DNA of 64,000 bases from Garcia nutans (lineage: Eukaryota; Streptophyta; Magnoliopsida; Malpighiales; Euphorbiaceae): NCBI GenBank assembly GCA_947685225.1, contig CANTUV010000007.1:16202501-16266500 (forward strand), read 5' to 3'. Positions 35,104 to 46,687 of this stretch are shown here, one piece after another. The first letter of the stretch is position 1. The number at the start of each line of letters is the position of its first letter. The notes beneath the pieces are model-generated. The model ran no database searches. It worked only from the letters and a program-made list of their open reading frames with translations, and was not told where the DNA came from. A program made the position numbers and the translations under genes.

Positions 35104-36532
35104 AATTGCCCCAAACTTAGATCATTGCTTGTCCTCAAGCAACAAGAATAATCTCATTCACAAAGAGCCTCATTATATGTTAAATATTCTCAGAATTTTG
35201 GTATCCAAAAATGTAAAAAAATAAATTTTTATTCAATTCTAAATCAAGTTCCATAACTGTACTTACTTCATCCTCTCCTTGTTTATTCATGAAGTTTAGC
35301 CAATTGTAACCAATTGGTGCACCTTAGATAAGATTATATTTCCTTTGCATTAATGAAAGATTAATAGAGTTCAAAAAAACTCACCTATTCTCATATGCAT
35401 GTTTAATTAAACTTTCTCCACAAATATACCTTACTAACTCATGGAAAATTAAAAGGTTTTTATGGCTTTTAATGTGGTCTAAAAAGGATTAAGGCTAAAG
35501 TGACGCTAAAAAATTAGGTTTTTTTTATCTTTTAAATACCTTCCAAGTTTTTTTTAATATATTTTTTTAATATTTTCCTCCAAACTTGAAGTTTTATTCA
35601 TAGGAGCTATTTCATTTTATATTATGTCTCCAATTGAGCATATATAATTTAAAAATATACTAAAAGATAATCAACCACAAAGGGTGAATATTCAATTAGG
35701 GCCACTTTAATAAAAAAAAAACAAGCTAAAATATTCAATTTGGCTCAAAGGGGACAACTAGATTTCAAATATGGTAGATATAAGAATTTAGCTACACAAA
35801 CAATGCCTAAATCATCTTTTTCCTTCTTAGCAAGGTTCAATTTTGCCTCAAAAGTTCTTTTAAATATATTCTAGGCTAAGGCATAGGATAATAAAAAATA
35901 AATGACAAAATAGTATGAGTCCTTTCTAAGTAAACATACACAATTGATCACTTTCAACTAAAATCAAGAACTTATTCAGGTGCAAATTCATAAAGCACGG
36001 TATTTCACAAAATCTTTATCTCAAAATTTAAAATTTTAAGAGATAAATTTAAGTATATCAATATAATTAGCATCATTGAATCAAATAAGTATTAGCCTGT
36101 TATGAACTCAATCATTTAAGTGCAAGATATTAAGAAAAAAATTTAAAATTTTTCTTCATGCCAAAATATAATTTTAGTAGATACCCTATATCTCAACATT
36201 TATGAAAGAGTAAATACATTCAAAATGGAATATAATACTTTACTAAATTTTTAGGGCTAAACTCTTCCAAACTTGAAGCTTGCCACTGTCCTCAGCGGTT
36301 TAGGCATTGGTTGGTTGGGGGGGTTATGCATGCCCATTCTTGATTTTGCCCTTTTCTATAAGAATCTATCTAAGAGCTCATATCCATCCAAGTTCAACCT
36401 AAAAACAAAAACATGAAACACAAAGCCAAAAAATAAAAACAAAATAAAAAATAAAAGTTCAAATAAAACATTTGGTTGGCTCCTAATAAGTACTAATTTA
36501 TAGTCCTTAGCTTAACTATAACTTTTTAGTAC
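35104..36532 (-). other. Athila-like 3' non-coding region and PPT
   Basis: No coding domain is seen. Next to the chromovirus, the minus-strand reading CTTGAGGACAAGCAATGATC and then AAGTTTGGGGCAATT (35104-35118) matches the conserved end of Athila elements: the 'gaggacaagc' block followed by the PPT. RT, RNase H and integrase, which should lie here in an autonomous element, are absent. Confidence 0.75.
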
Positions 36533-37297
36533 TCAAGGTGAAAGATCACAAATTACTTCCTTTTTCACTATGTTGCTTGCTATAGTTGACTTGGAATTTT
36601 GCTTTCCAAGTTCTTTATACCCTTCAATTGGTGTTTGTGAGCTTGATGAGGCTGATTTGTATTTTCCTTCCTTTGAATTGGAGTTTTGATTTTGGCAATC
36701 CTTGGAGGCATTCGAAGATTTGTTCATGTTAATTTTCATTTGTTCATCTCCAATCTTTGAAGTGAGTTTGCCATTTTTCACATCAATTATAGCTCCAATC
36801 GTGACTAAAAGGGATTTCCCAAAAATCAATGGAGCATCTACGTCTTCATATAAATCCACAATCATGAAATCAACAGGGATGTATAATTTTTCCATTTTTA
36901 CAAGCACATTTTCTGCAAGTCCTTTTGGGCATTTAACAGATTTATCTACAAGTTGCAATATTAAATTGGTAGATTTTTTTTGTGCAAGTTTTAATTTCCT
37001 GAAAATAGATAAAGGCATTAAATTAATACTAGCACCTTAATCACATAATGAAATTTGAAAATTAAATCTACTAATTTGACAAGAAATTGAAATACTCCCT
37101 AGGTCTTCAAGCTTAGTGGGAAGTATGTTTGGAGAATTTGATCTGCACTCTTCAGTAAGTGTAATTGTAGCAGTTTCTTCCACCTTTTTCTTTAGAGGAA
37201 TTGGTGGCTCATAAGGTTTTATTTCTTGTTTACCATATGCCTCCTCCTTTTCATCTTCGATCTTGCTTATTGTTGGTTTGGAAGAAGAGATTTGCAA
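36533..37297 (-). pseudogene. Athila-like protease region
   Basis: Two minus-strand frames, 37297-37037 and 37018-36533, are contiguous apart from one stop. They contain LPTKLEDLGS, then SLCD, stop (TAA at 37037-37039), GAS, and then LMPLSIFRKLKL, VDFMIVDL and APLIFGKSLL. This is the Athila-type aspartic protease: the stop falls inside its catalytic D-x-G-A motif, directly after the Asp. The flap-like and C-terminal parts are otherwise well kept. The frame ends in a Ser/Lys-rich tail (about 36533-36700) with no RT following. The preceding Glu/Lys-rich stretch (37160-37297) is the gag-protease linker. The element could not have made active protease from this copy. Confidence 0.85.
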
Positions 37298-38570
37298 ATT
37301 TTGGATCTCTTTTGAAGAATTCTCAAGCTTTACTTTATTTAGGAAAACATCATTACAATGTTATCTTGGATTGATTTTCGACTGGCTCAGATGTGCCCCT
37401 TGAGGTCTAGTATTAAGAGAACTTGCTATTTGACCAACTTGAATTTCAAGATTTCTATTGTGAGTTGCAATTTGCTTAACCCTTGATTCAAACCTGTCAT
37501 ATTATTTTTCTAGCTTAGCAAATCTTTCTAAAGTTGCCCCAATAAATTTCTCCAAAGCTAATTCATAAGATGGTTTACTTTCAGGTTGATGAATTTAGCT
37601 TTGATTTTGATTTCTCACAAAAGGAGGTTCATAGGGCACCTTATTTTGGTTGCCCTATGATAGATTTGGATGATTTCTCCATGTGGGATTGTAAGTATTA
37701 CCTTGAGGGAAATTCTGAGGGTTGCTCTGGTTGCCGACAAACTATACTTGTTTATGCTTTTGGCAAAGTGCAGTTTGATGATTACCTCCACAACTCTCAC
37801 AAATAGATGAAGATGATAGTTGATGTGTTCTAATGTTTTAGCAATCGCATCTACCTTAGCTGAAAGTAAGGATAGATTATCAACTTCATATAAATTGGCC
37901 ACTTTCTTAGGAGTACTCCTTTTGGACGTCCAATGGTAGTTGTTTGCTACCATTGCTTCAATTAAATCAGTTGCTTCATAAAGGAGCTTTATTCATAATT
38001 GCACCGACGACTACTGCATCTATTGTGCCTTTGATATTTGGATGAAGTCCATTATAAAAAGTTTGAATTAAAAGCCATTCAGGGATTTCATGGTGGGGAC
38101 ATTTTCTTTGCAAATTTTTAAACCGTTCCCTAGCTTCATATAAAATTTCCCCATCTTGTTGAATGAAGCTTGTGATAATATTTCTCAATTTATCCATTTT
38201 CACAGGTGAAAAATATTTTGTTAAGAAATCAGCGGCTAATTGATCCCATGTAGTAAATGTACCTGGTGCTTTAGAAATGACCCAATCCTTTGCTTGATCT
38301 TTAAGAGAAACTGGAAAAAATTGCAAACAGATTGCATCATCAGACACTCTATTAATTTTAGAAGTGTCACACATTTCTAAAAAAATTAGAGATGTGAGCA
38401 TATGCATCTTCATGTGGCAAACCATAGAAAATTGATTGTTGAATCAAATTGATAAGTGCAGGCTTAAGATCAAAAGTGTTGGCTTGTACTGGTGCTTTAA
38501 CTAAGCTAGACCTTGGTTGAGCTGAAGGCATAACATATTGCTTAAGGGTCATATTCTGTGGATCTCCCAT
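37298..38570 (-). pseudogene. gag: Athila-like gag
   Basis: Gag starts at ATG 38568-38570 (MGDPQNMTLKQYVMP), and the frame shifts near 38370-38400. The capsid core at 38425-37976 has the Athila hallmarks: FLEMCDTSKINRVSDDAI, SLKDQAKDWV, TTWDQLAADFLTKYF, EARERFKNLQRKCPHH and LIQTFYNGL. A third piece (37953-37615) has MVANNYHWTSKR and NLSLLSAKVDAIAKTLEH, followed by a frameshifted zinc-knuckle region (about 37740-37830). Order and spacing match Athila gag. It is non-functional because of frameshifts. The stretch 37298-37614 carries the diverged C-terminal tail. Confidence 0.88.
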
Positions 38571-38821
38571 GTTTGATTCTTTGACAGATAAATTCGTAGA
38601 ATTATCTATTTTATGAATTTCTACTGAAGTTTCTTCCTCCTTTTACTTTTCTTTTCTCTCCCTATTCTTCTTCTTACAAAACCGTTTAATTTCTGAATTA
38701 TATGGCTCAAGTTTTAAATTTGGATTTCTGCACATATAAATCAAAACTAAAGAAATAATGCAAAAAAGTAAAAATCCAAAGCAACAATAGTTTAATATTA
38801 TTAATATTAGAATGGTTGCTT
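38571..38821 (-). other. Athila-like leader
   Basis: AT-rich sequence between PBS and gag. No gene is supported. Confidence 0.6.
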
Positions 38822-38838
38822 CCCCAGCAACAACACCA
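38822..38838 (-). other. Athila-like primer binding site (tRNA-Asp type)
   Basis: On the minus strand TGGTGTTGTTGCTGGGG aligns with the Athila PBS TGGCGCCGTTGCCGGGG. All four differences are C to T, as expected from deamination of methylated cytosines. Confidence 0.8.
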
Positions 38839-39585
38839 AAAACTTATTAGCCTCCTTGGAAAAGGTATAAGCTTATGTTGCAAGTGCACAAATCATTAAT
38901 AAGTAATATAATGATAAGTAGAGTATTGTTCCTACGATGAGCATAATTCTAAATACCAAACAATTAAACTGATTATTATTTGGATAAACAAATTTGATTT
39001 GTGATTAAACAAAACTTTGAATAGAATAAATTTCTAATACTTTAAGACTTAGGGTTTAGTCACCATAGACCCTTAACTTTGGCCCTAAATCTAGCTTGAT
39101 CTCGATTAATAGAGGCTTAGTCAAGTTTGGTCCATTACTAATGGCTTAAACCTAGTTTAAAGCTTTTAATTAGATTGGTCCAATTTTATAAGGCCTAAAA
39201 AAATTGGTTCAGCCTTTAAAGTCCTAAAATAGTCTGATTCGAAGTTCAAATGGGTTTGGTTTGGCTTTATTAGGTATGGCCCATGTAGTGTCAAATTTGG
39301 CCTACCCAATTCGATATGGACATTATCCATATTGAATTGGATGAGTCCAATTTGATATGGAAAACATCCATATCAAATTGGACTATCCAATTCGATATGA
39401 AAGCTATCCATATCGAATTAATTAAGGTTTAATTTGATATGGACGGGTTCATGTTGAAATAAATTAATTTTAATTTAATATGGTTCTTGTTTTTTTGGTA
39501 CTTAATTCGAGTTGTGCTTAATTTGGAAATTGGGATTAAGCTCAGATTAAGCTTAGTCTTTACTGATTTTAACCTAATTGATTCC

Positions 39586-39593
39586 TATAAATA
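39586..39593 (+). promoter_or_regulatory. TATA box in Tat/Ogre-type LTR fragment
   Basis: CCTATAAATAGG, equivalent in position to those at 47069, 48979, 56035 and 59773. Confidence 0.6.
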
Positions 39594-40000
39594 GGCAGCT
39601 TTAACAATTAAATAAGAGGAGGAAGGTGATTAGTAACAAAGACAATTAAAACACAATAATTAAGGAGGTAGTGGTCATTGCCTCAAAGCTTGCTTCATTC
39701 ATCTAAGATTAAAGTTGGTTAGGTAATAGCACGGGTTTGACTCAACTTATTGATATTGGAGGAGCCAACACGCAGGTTTAGTTTTCAAAGCTTAATTTCT
39801 TTTAAACATCCAATAGATATATTCATCCATTATGGTATCATTAAATGACTTACATATTAGGAAGTTATTTTAATATAGTAACAATGATAGTGTTAATTAG
39901 ATTCTAGTAGCAGTAGATATTTTAAAGATTGTTTATTTTTAGTAGCTAAAAAATTTTGTTTGTAATTTTATAAGTACTAGTAATCTTGGTTCATTGTTTT

Positions 40001-40175
40001 AAACCCTAATTTCTAAAACACAAACCCTAGTCCTAAAACCCTAATTCCCAATATCCTAAATCCAAAACCCTAAATCCCAAAATCTTAAATCCTAAATACC
40101 TAATCCTAATCTAGAAAACCCTAATCCCCAAATCAAAACCAAAAAACCCTAATTTTCATCACAAAAACCCTAATT
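40001..40175 (+). promoter_or_regulatory. Telobox-like cluster (AAACCCTAA)
   Basis: Six exact AAACCCTAA motifs and several one-base variants lie in 175 bp, about 400 bp downstream of the TATA box. Equivalent clusters lie at about 47510-47700, 49560-49870, 56490-56700 and 60340-60560. Confidence 0.7.
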
Positions 40176-42042
40176 TCATATGTATAACCTTAATATTATA
40201 TGATTAATGCATAACATAAGATTAAACCTTAGATTTCATGATTTAATTTATTGTCGTATGCTTATGATCGACTTTTATGATAGACTGAATGTTTTCTATG
40301 AATGTTTTAATTACGTTTATTTAATTATTTAAGATTTTGAGTATTTGTAAAAGGAATGTTTCCGGGTGCATTAATTATTTTAATTACTTATTTTAATTTT
40401 AAAAAAATTATGAACCTATATAAGGGACATGTTTCTACTTTTTCGGTGGGTGTCCCATTTTATTTAAGTTGTAATAATATTTGGACATTTGTAAGGATAT
40501 ATTTCCATTCTCGGATGGGTGCCCATTGTGTTTGGTTGATTTTAATAATATGATAAATGTTTATTTTATAATTGTATGTAATATGGATAATACTGTAATA
40601 ATTTAAGAATTTTATAATATTTAAACTTGAAAATGAGGTCAGTTCCAATGAACCAGGCTTTATGGAGGTGCCAGGTCATTCTCACATTCCACTCTTAAAT
40701 AAGAATCAATTTAATCCTTATGTCTACTCTCGTGATCATGAGTAATTAAACCAATTCATTAGGTTTTGTGAGAATCTTGAATCCATCTCTTACGTGTAAT
40801 ACTTATCTCTAAGTAAAAACTACTTAAGATTGTTATCCCCTTAGACTAATATTGTGCTTCCACTCTCGTTTCATCACATAAAATCTCAATTCAATTAATT
40901 ATTAGCCAGATAATTAAAGTATTAAGATTAAAGATAACAAAATAATTAATGGTTAAAATAAATTAAACAAAATGAGCATTTTATAACTCCATGATAAACT
41001 TAATATAAGGGACCAACTCTAAATAAGATTAGTTCTTCATTGTTGAAATAAAAACATTGCAAATCTTAAAAATGATAATTAAAAACATAATTTAAAGAAT
41101 AAAAAAATACAAACTCTGTTTCTTTGAAGAACTCCACTTGGATCTTGAATTCCTCTTAGAACCAATTTTTTACTCTTCTTCTCTAAGAAACTCTAAACTA
41201 AATTTATTTATTGGATGAATCTAATCTAATTCTTATGTATTTGATCTTGGGATAAAATGTGTTTATATAGAGTGCTTGGAAACTTCTTTAGTGGAGAAAA
41301 ACTAGAAAGGTGAGTACAACTTAGTTGGTTCTTCATTTTCTAAAATTTCTACTCAAAGTCATGAAAGTCTGCTCCACGGGCGTGTCATATGAGTCCCACG
41401 ATTGTGGCCTGAGTTGGAATGGACTATTTCAAGCAACTTTCCAACTATAAATGGTCAGCAAAGTAGGCCACGAGCATGGTGTTTGAATTCCATGATCGTG
41501 GCTTTTGAATACAAGCTGTAAACTTTGACTTTTCTTCCTTCTCTTCTCTTAGGCAGTAGGAAAACTCATCCCACGGGTGTGGACTTAAAATCCCACGCCC
41601 CTGCATAATTGTGTGGCTCAAAATGAAGAGAATACTCTTCAAAACATAGCTAAAACCAATCCCAAGGTCGTGGCTTTACATCCCCACGATCGTGCACTTC
41701 AAAATGCTTCTGCCTGTGCAATTTTTACCCATTCAACCTTTTTCTGGACGTCTTGATTTCTTGTCTTTAAATGTATTTTCAAGTTCATCGACATGTATGG
41801 TGATTTATATGACCATATAAATTCATTTTTTCCATTTTTGAGCTCGTTTGAATCTCCTTTTTAATTTTCTTTAATTTTCCAAAATTTTTAGCCAAAATAA
41901 ACTATTTCTTCTTACTTGTAACTCCATAGTTGAAATAATGAATATTCTAGCTTTCATAACAAAAATTGATCAAATTCAATTGATAACAATAAAAATATGA
42001 CTAGAATAATCACAAAATTATATGTAAAATATGACCTTATTA

Positions 42043-42570
42043 TTGACGATAGCAAGTAATCGATTGGTCATTTTAGTGACATTCTCATTTGTCTTCATTT
42101 TAAAGAGTTCATACTCATGCACAAGTATTTAGGTTTTGGTGTCACTTGGTTAGTACCCTCATGATAATTCTCAAGTGTTTCCTAAATGCTATATGCACAA
42201 ATAAAATGTTGGACTCTTTCAACCTCTTCTCTAGACATAGAGTTTACTAAAATGGAGGTAGCTCTATTATTCTTATAAAGAGCTTTCTTTTGAGCATCGG
42301 TCCATTGCGCTCTAGGAATTTTCACTTGCACACCATTAACTTCTTGAGTGGGAGGTTTCTATTCATTAATTACACATTTTCAAAGCTCAATTCCTTCACT
42401 ATCTAGAAATAAATACATCTTGTGTTTCCAACAAGAGTAATCAGTTCCATTAAAATAGGGTTTTAGGTAGGAATTTAAATTACCATGAGGGAATAGAGAA
42501 AGCAGAAGTAGTTTAGGAAGGAGTTATTATCATTATGGATATAAAATTAAGCTTTATGAAATTTGAAACA
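42043..42570 (-). pseudogene. Copia-2 gag, N-terminal part (minus strand)
   Basis: On the minus strand, from about 42480 down, the frames give NPYFNGTDYSCWKHKMYLFL, the opening of a copia gag (DUF4219/UBN2 style). They continue with IPRAQWTDAQKKALYKNNRA and LENYHEGTNQV and end with MKTNENVTKMTNRLLAIVN at the Athila insertion point (42047). Scattered stops (UAG for expected Trp or Gln) break it. The C-terminal half lies at 20540-21677. No copia pol from this element is present in the window. Confidence 0.8.
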
Positions 42571-42664
42571 CCAATACCAATTGTTGTCCCAAGATTGTAA
42601 CCAAGAGGGAGGGTGAATTGGTTGTCTTTGTAAAGTGATGGGAAATTAAAATTTAAAAGCAAGG
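42571..42664 (-). repeat. 3' end of Copia-2 5' LTR plus degenerate PBS
   Basis: On the minus strand the LTR ends near CTTGGGACAACA, followed by TTGGTATTGGTG, a degenerate version of the tRNA-Met PBS TGGTATCAGAG. The LTR continues after the nested solo LTR at 44650. The same LTR end on the plus strand occurs at 46630-46687 and 57457-57472. Confidence 0.65.
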
Positions 42665-44649
42665 TGTGAGTGGAGATTTTCACTACCACTCCCGGTGGAA
42701 TGTTTCTTGAGATTTCGACACTATTAGGCTCTGAGCTTTAGAGAACATGAGCCTAAGTCCGAAAAATTAGAGTTGCCACCCGGATGAGCTGGGAAAGAAA
42801 TAGAAATGGGTGAATAACTCAATTCCTAAGGAATCTCCAACCTTCCTATTGGGTTTGGAAAGTTGGGTACACATGAGGAAGGTAAGAATGACCCAACACC
42901 CCCATAATGTCTGATTTATTGGAACCTCCTTTTCAGGTCTAAATATTATTAAAATTTTAAATTATTATAATATTATTCATATTACATGCAATAGTAAAAA
43001 ATAAATAATCATATTATAAATTAAAAAAATAAGCCAATAAATATAATGGGCACCCATACTAGATGAAAATATATCCTTACAAACATTCAAAATCCATAAA
43101 ACTAAATAAAATAGGACACCCACTAAAATGTGGAAACGTGTCCTTACAATTATCCAAAGTCCATAATTAAATTACATAGACTTGATAAGATAAGACACCT
43201 ACAAATGGAAACATGTATTTTACATTGTCCTCAAGATTCAAACGATAACAAATAATTAGAAATTATAAACACATAAATAACTATCATACACATAGTCATT
43301 AAACAATCATAAAAGTAGGGTTTAATTAAAAGGAAATTAAAATTGCAATCCACTAGCACATCTTAATATTAACCCGTAACGAAATATAATGTGCAACTCA
43401 CATGGTGGTCCTGCTAGTTGGTTAGCAGGTGGAGATTAAGGGGGTAGCACCCCTAAAAAGTAAACGATTTACAAGATAGAGTTTTGTTATGGAATTAAGG
43501 TTTGGTTGTGGAATTAGGATTTGAATTGCAAAATTAGGGTTTTATGGTTTAAATTCTATAACTAGGGTTTTAATGTATGAAATTAGGGTTTTAAGGCTAA
43601 GCTAGGGTTTTTTAGAAAATAAACTAAGACTAAAACATGTGAACTAAAGTTTTAAAATGCAAATTCCGGTTTTTGAATACAAATTAATACTGACCATGCA
43701 AACGAGGGTTTTGGAAATTAAACTAAACATGTAACCAGTGGTACAAGATTAGGGTTTAATGTTAATTTAAGTTTCGAATCAAATTAGGAACTGAGGTTTG
43801 TTGCATGAAGTTTTCAAAGTCAATTTTATAATGCAACATTACAACGTGTTTTATTCATGAACCAAAATGAATATGATTAATTGAAATTTAAACAAAAGAA
43901 TAAGATCATATCCGCGTCGTAGGCTCCGTCAAATTTAATTTGTTGAACGAAGCTTGATGAATACTACTGCCTAGATCAATCTAAACCTTGGTTGAGCGGG
44001 GTAATATGAAGACAGTGATTGCTTTGAGCTACTGCCTCTCCTTTATAATTATTGTATTTTAGTTCTGTTGTCTCTATTTGTTTTCTTAATTAATTACTCT
44101 CTGTCTCTTTTCTCTTCTTAATTTCCTCTTGCTTTTCAGTGATTATGGTTGCCCCCCCCCCTCGTGTCCTCCATCTTTATATTTATAAACATTAATTAGT
44201 GAAACCCGGCCGAGCAATCCTCATTTGAATCAAACACCTTCTGCTGCTTGTCCCAATCCTATTAGAATTCCAACACAATTAAAACTAAACTCCAACCCAA
44301 ATTAAAGACTAATGGCGAATTTGGCATGACCATGACTCATGTTGAATTTGGCATGCCAACTCATGGCTAATTTGGCATTCCAAATTGCTTATGAGCTTGG
44401 CTCATGGCTAATTTGGCAAGCCAAATTGCTTATGAGCTTGGCTTATATTAAATTTGGCTCATATTTGGCTCATATTGACCTTGGCTAACCCAACTAAACT
44501 GAGTTGGTTTGTATTTTAATTGACTCAACTTCAGCTGAACCTAATTCAATCAGATAAAATTTAATTTGGGCCTTTCATTAAAAATAAACTTAATTCAGCA
44601 TCTTTTAATTAAAACCAAATTTGAACTGGACCAAAATTAAGGGTCTACA
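42665..44649 (-). mobile_element. Solo Tat/Ogre-type LTR, minus strand
   Basis: It reads TGTAGACCCTTAATTTTGG...CTCACA on the minus strand, with exact TSDs CAAGG (42660-42664 and 44650-44654) and no internal region. Its U3 carries a different tandem motif (AATTTGGCATG and ATTTGGC(T/A)CATG types, about 44290-44475) in place of the CCATATCGAA palindromes. A run of ten C lies at about 44152-44161. It is inserted in the Copia-2 LTR. Confidence 0.92.
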
Positions 44650-45527
44650 CAAGGTAAGAAGAGAGTAGAGAGCTAGAAGATTGAACACAAAGGATTTATA
44701 GTAGTTCGGATTCCTCAATTCTATATCCACTTCCACAACAACTTAATGATGTTCCACTAGTATTGATTTTTTACAAGCTTAACTCTAACTTGGTGTTTTC
44801 ATAAGTTCACAATAAACTTTTACAATGGATTTGAGAATTCATCACAACCAAATAAAAGTTTTACCCAAGCTCACTCTAGACCTAGTATTTTAAAGCTCAA
44901 ACCAAACTTATACAATGGTGTTTAATAGTCACACCCAACAATCAAAGTTTCTTTTACTAGAAGATGCTTTCTCTTTGTAAAATCCAAAGTTTCTTGACCT
45001 ATTTATAGTCATCAAAAGTCCAACTAGTTGCTGTGGTGAGATGGTAATGGATTTTACTTTTATTGATCTGGTCCATTTTCTTTAATCTTTGTAGAGTGGT
45101 GTCTAGCAGTCACCATACATGTTGTAGAGTCAGTATACATACTGTGTGCTTGCTCTGATTTCTTGAGTGATTGTTCAATTTGAATTTTCCTAATAGATCT
45201 TTCCAACAGTTGATGCAAGTTGCCCGATAAAAGCGATGGTGCCATCCCTAGCCACCCTATCTTGTCTTGCGATTGCACAACATGAATGTGCGATTGCACA
45301 ACATAGTTTTTGGTTGTTGTACCATAATTCTTCTTCCACATGTCCATTTTTCATTGGCTTATGAGGCTGGCATTGGAATTCAAATGTCTTGAACTCTCGC
45401 GATCGCACAAGGCAGAAAGTCTCCTTGCACTGTCTCGCTTATGTATCTTTTTGAGTTTTTCCTTCTAGCTCTTATGCGGTCACTCAATAAGTGGAGTGGT
45501 CACACATTTGCTTGGGCAGCCATATCA
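44650..45527 (-). repeat. Copia-2 5' LTR, main part (minus strand)
   Basis: On the minus strand it starts near (T)GATATGGCTGCCC and matches the plus-strand copia LTR at 45701-46687 along its length at roughly 80% by eye. It is rich in (T)GCGATCGCACAA-like motifs (about 45275-45420). The 95-aa and 72-aa minus frames within it are not recognisable proteins. Confidence 0.75.
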
Positions 45528-45700
45528 AAAGAAAAGAAAAGAATAGTTCAAACACAGAGAAGATCATGTTCATTGGTGCAGCAACTATCTAACCGCTATA
45601 TGATCATATAACCGCACTAATGCAATGTCAGACAAAACATTAAATGGAGAACATGAAAAAAGTTATAGAATAGATCACAATCATAGTGTGTGGTGAAGAT
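45528..45700. other. Spacer between head-to-head copia LTRs
   Basis: About 170 bp that separates the inverted LTRs. It includes the exact palindrome TATATGATCATATA (about 45597-45610), and its first 80 bp resemble 20543-20625. Confidence 0.6.
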
Positions 45701-46687
45701 ATGGCTGCCCAAGAAATTGTACGACTGCTCCACTTGCTGAGCAACCACACAAGAGCTAGAAGGAAAAACTCAAAAAGATACAAAATAGTTCACGGTGAGG
45801 CTGTGCAATGAGACTCTCAGCTTGTGTGACTGTGAGAGTTCATGATATTTGAATTCTAGCGCCAACCTCATGAGCCAATGAAAAATGGACACGTGGAAGA
45901 AGAATTATGGTACAATGGTCAAAAACTATGTTGTGTGACCGCACGTTCAAGTGTGATTACAAGATAAAACAGGTTGGCTAGGCATGGCACCATCATTCCA
46001 ATCAGGCAATTTGCATCAACCGTGTGAAAGATCAATTAGAAAAAATTCAAATTGAGCGATCACTCAAGAAAGTACAGTGAGGACATAACGTGCATAGCGA
46101 CCACACAACATGTATGGCGACAACTAGACACCACTCTGCAAAGATTAAAGAAAATGGACCATATCAATTAAGTAAAATCCCAATATCATCTCACCACAAT
46201 GGCAAGTTGGACTTCTGATTACTATATATAGGTCAAGAAACTTTAGATTTAAAAACAGAAAGCATCTTCTAGAAAAAAATAACAACTTTCATGTCTTTAC
46301 ATCAAAATTTTTATTCGTAATCTTTGAGTATTAGGTGTGAGAATTAAACACCATTGTATAAGTTTTGTATGAACTTTAAAATACTAGGTTTTAGAGTGAG
46401 TCTGGATAAAACGCTTGTTGGGTTGTGAGAAATTCTCAAATCCATTGTAAAATTTTGGTGTGAACTTGTGAACACACTAAGTTAGAATTGAGCTTGCAAA
46501 AATTTAAGACTAGTGAAACCTCACCAAGTTGTTAAGGAAGTGGATGTAAGATTGAGGAATCCGAACTACTATAAATTTTTTATGTTCAATCTTCTAACTC
46601 TCTACTCTCATCTTATCTTGCTTTTAAATTGTAATTTTCTATCACTTTACCAAGACAACCAATTCATCCCCACTCTTAGTTGCCATC
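45701..46687 (+). repeat. Copia LTR, plus strand (5' part; ends at 57472)
   Basis: It starts near ATATGGCTGCCCAAG and ends at TTAGTTGCCATC, where element B is inserted. The last bases (CTTGGGACAATA) follow B's TSD at 57457-57472. No copia internal sequence of matching type follows, so it is a solo or recombined LTR. Confidence 0.75.

Larger units (their letters stand above)
39064..40691 (+). mobile_element. Truncated Tat/Ogre-type LTR inside the Athila-like LTR
   Basis: It begins CATAGACCCTTAACTTTGGCC (terminal TG changed or lost) and has a palindrome group at 39295-39425 (CCAATTCGATATGG type), a TATA box and a telobox cluster. It runs to GGTCATTCTCACATTCCA and lacks the last 220 or so bases including CTCACA. 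The host LTR is deleted next to the break, so no TSD remains. Confidence 0.85.
21683..42042 (-). mobile_element. Athila-like LTR retrotransposon (gag-protease only), host of nested insertions
   Basis: This is a minus-strand element with LTRs at 21683-23366 (3') and 38845-42042 (5', interrupted), exact TSDs TTGAC (21678-21682, 42043-42047), a tRNA-Asp-type PBS (38822-38838) and a PPT (about 35104-35116). Without its two insertions it is about 7 kb. It encodes Athila-type gag and protease; no RT, RNase H or integrase is seen between protease (36533) and PPT. Nested within it are the chromovirus (23371-35103), placed at the PPT/3' LTR junction, and a truncated Tat/Ogre LTR (39064-40691) inside the 5' LTR. 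Confidence 0.88.
38845..42042 (-). repeat. Athila-like 5' LTR, interrupted
   Basis: It matches 21683-23366 from TATTAGCCTCC to CCTTATTA (both termini show a CA or TG to TA change) and is split by a Tat/Ogre-type LTR fragment. About 115 bp present in the 3' LTR (about 21905-22015) are missing at the fragment's right side. Confidence 0.87.

Noticed and set aside
36702..37040. 112-aa plus-strand frame
   Set aside because: Antisense to the Athila-like protease.
40001..40175. AAACCCTAA motifs as an interstitial telomere
   Set aside because: Motifs are dispersed, not tandem TTTAGGG arrays, and recur at the same place in each LTR of the family.
44152..44161. Run of ten C as a regulatory site
   Set aside because: Single homopolymer in a decayed LTR; sister LTRs lack it.
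45060..45408. Two overlapping minus-strand frames (95 and 72 aa)
   Set aside because: They lie wholly in a copia LTR; the inverted partner LTR has stops and indels in both.
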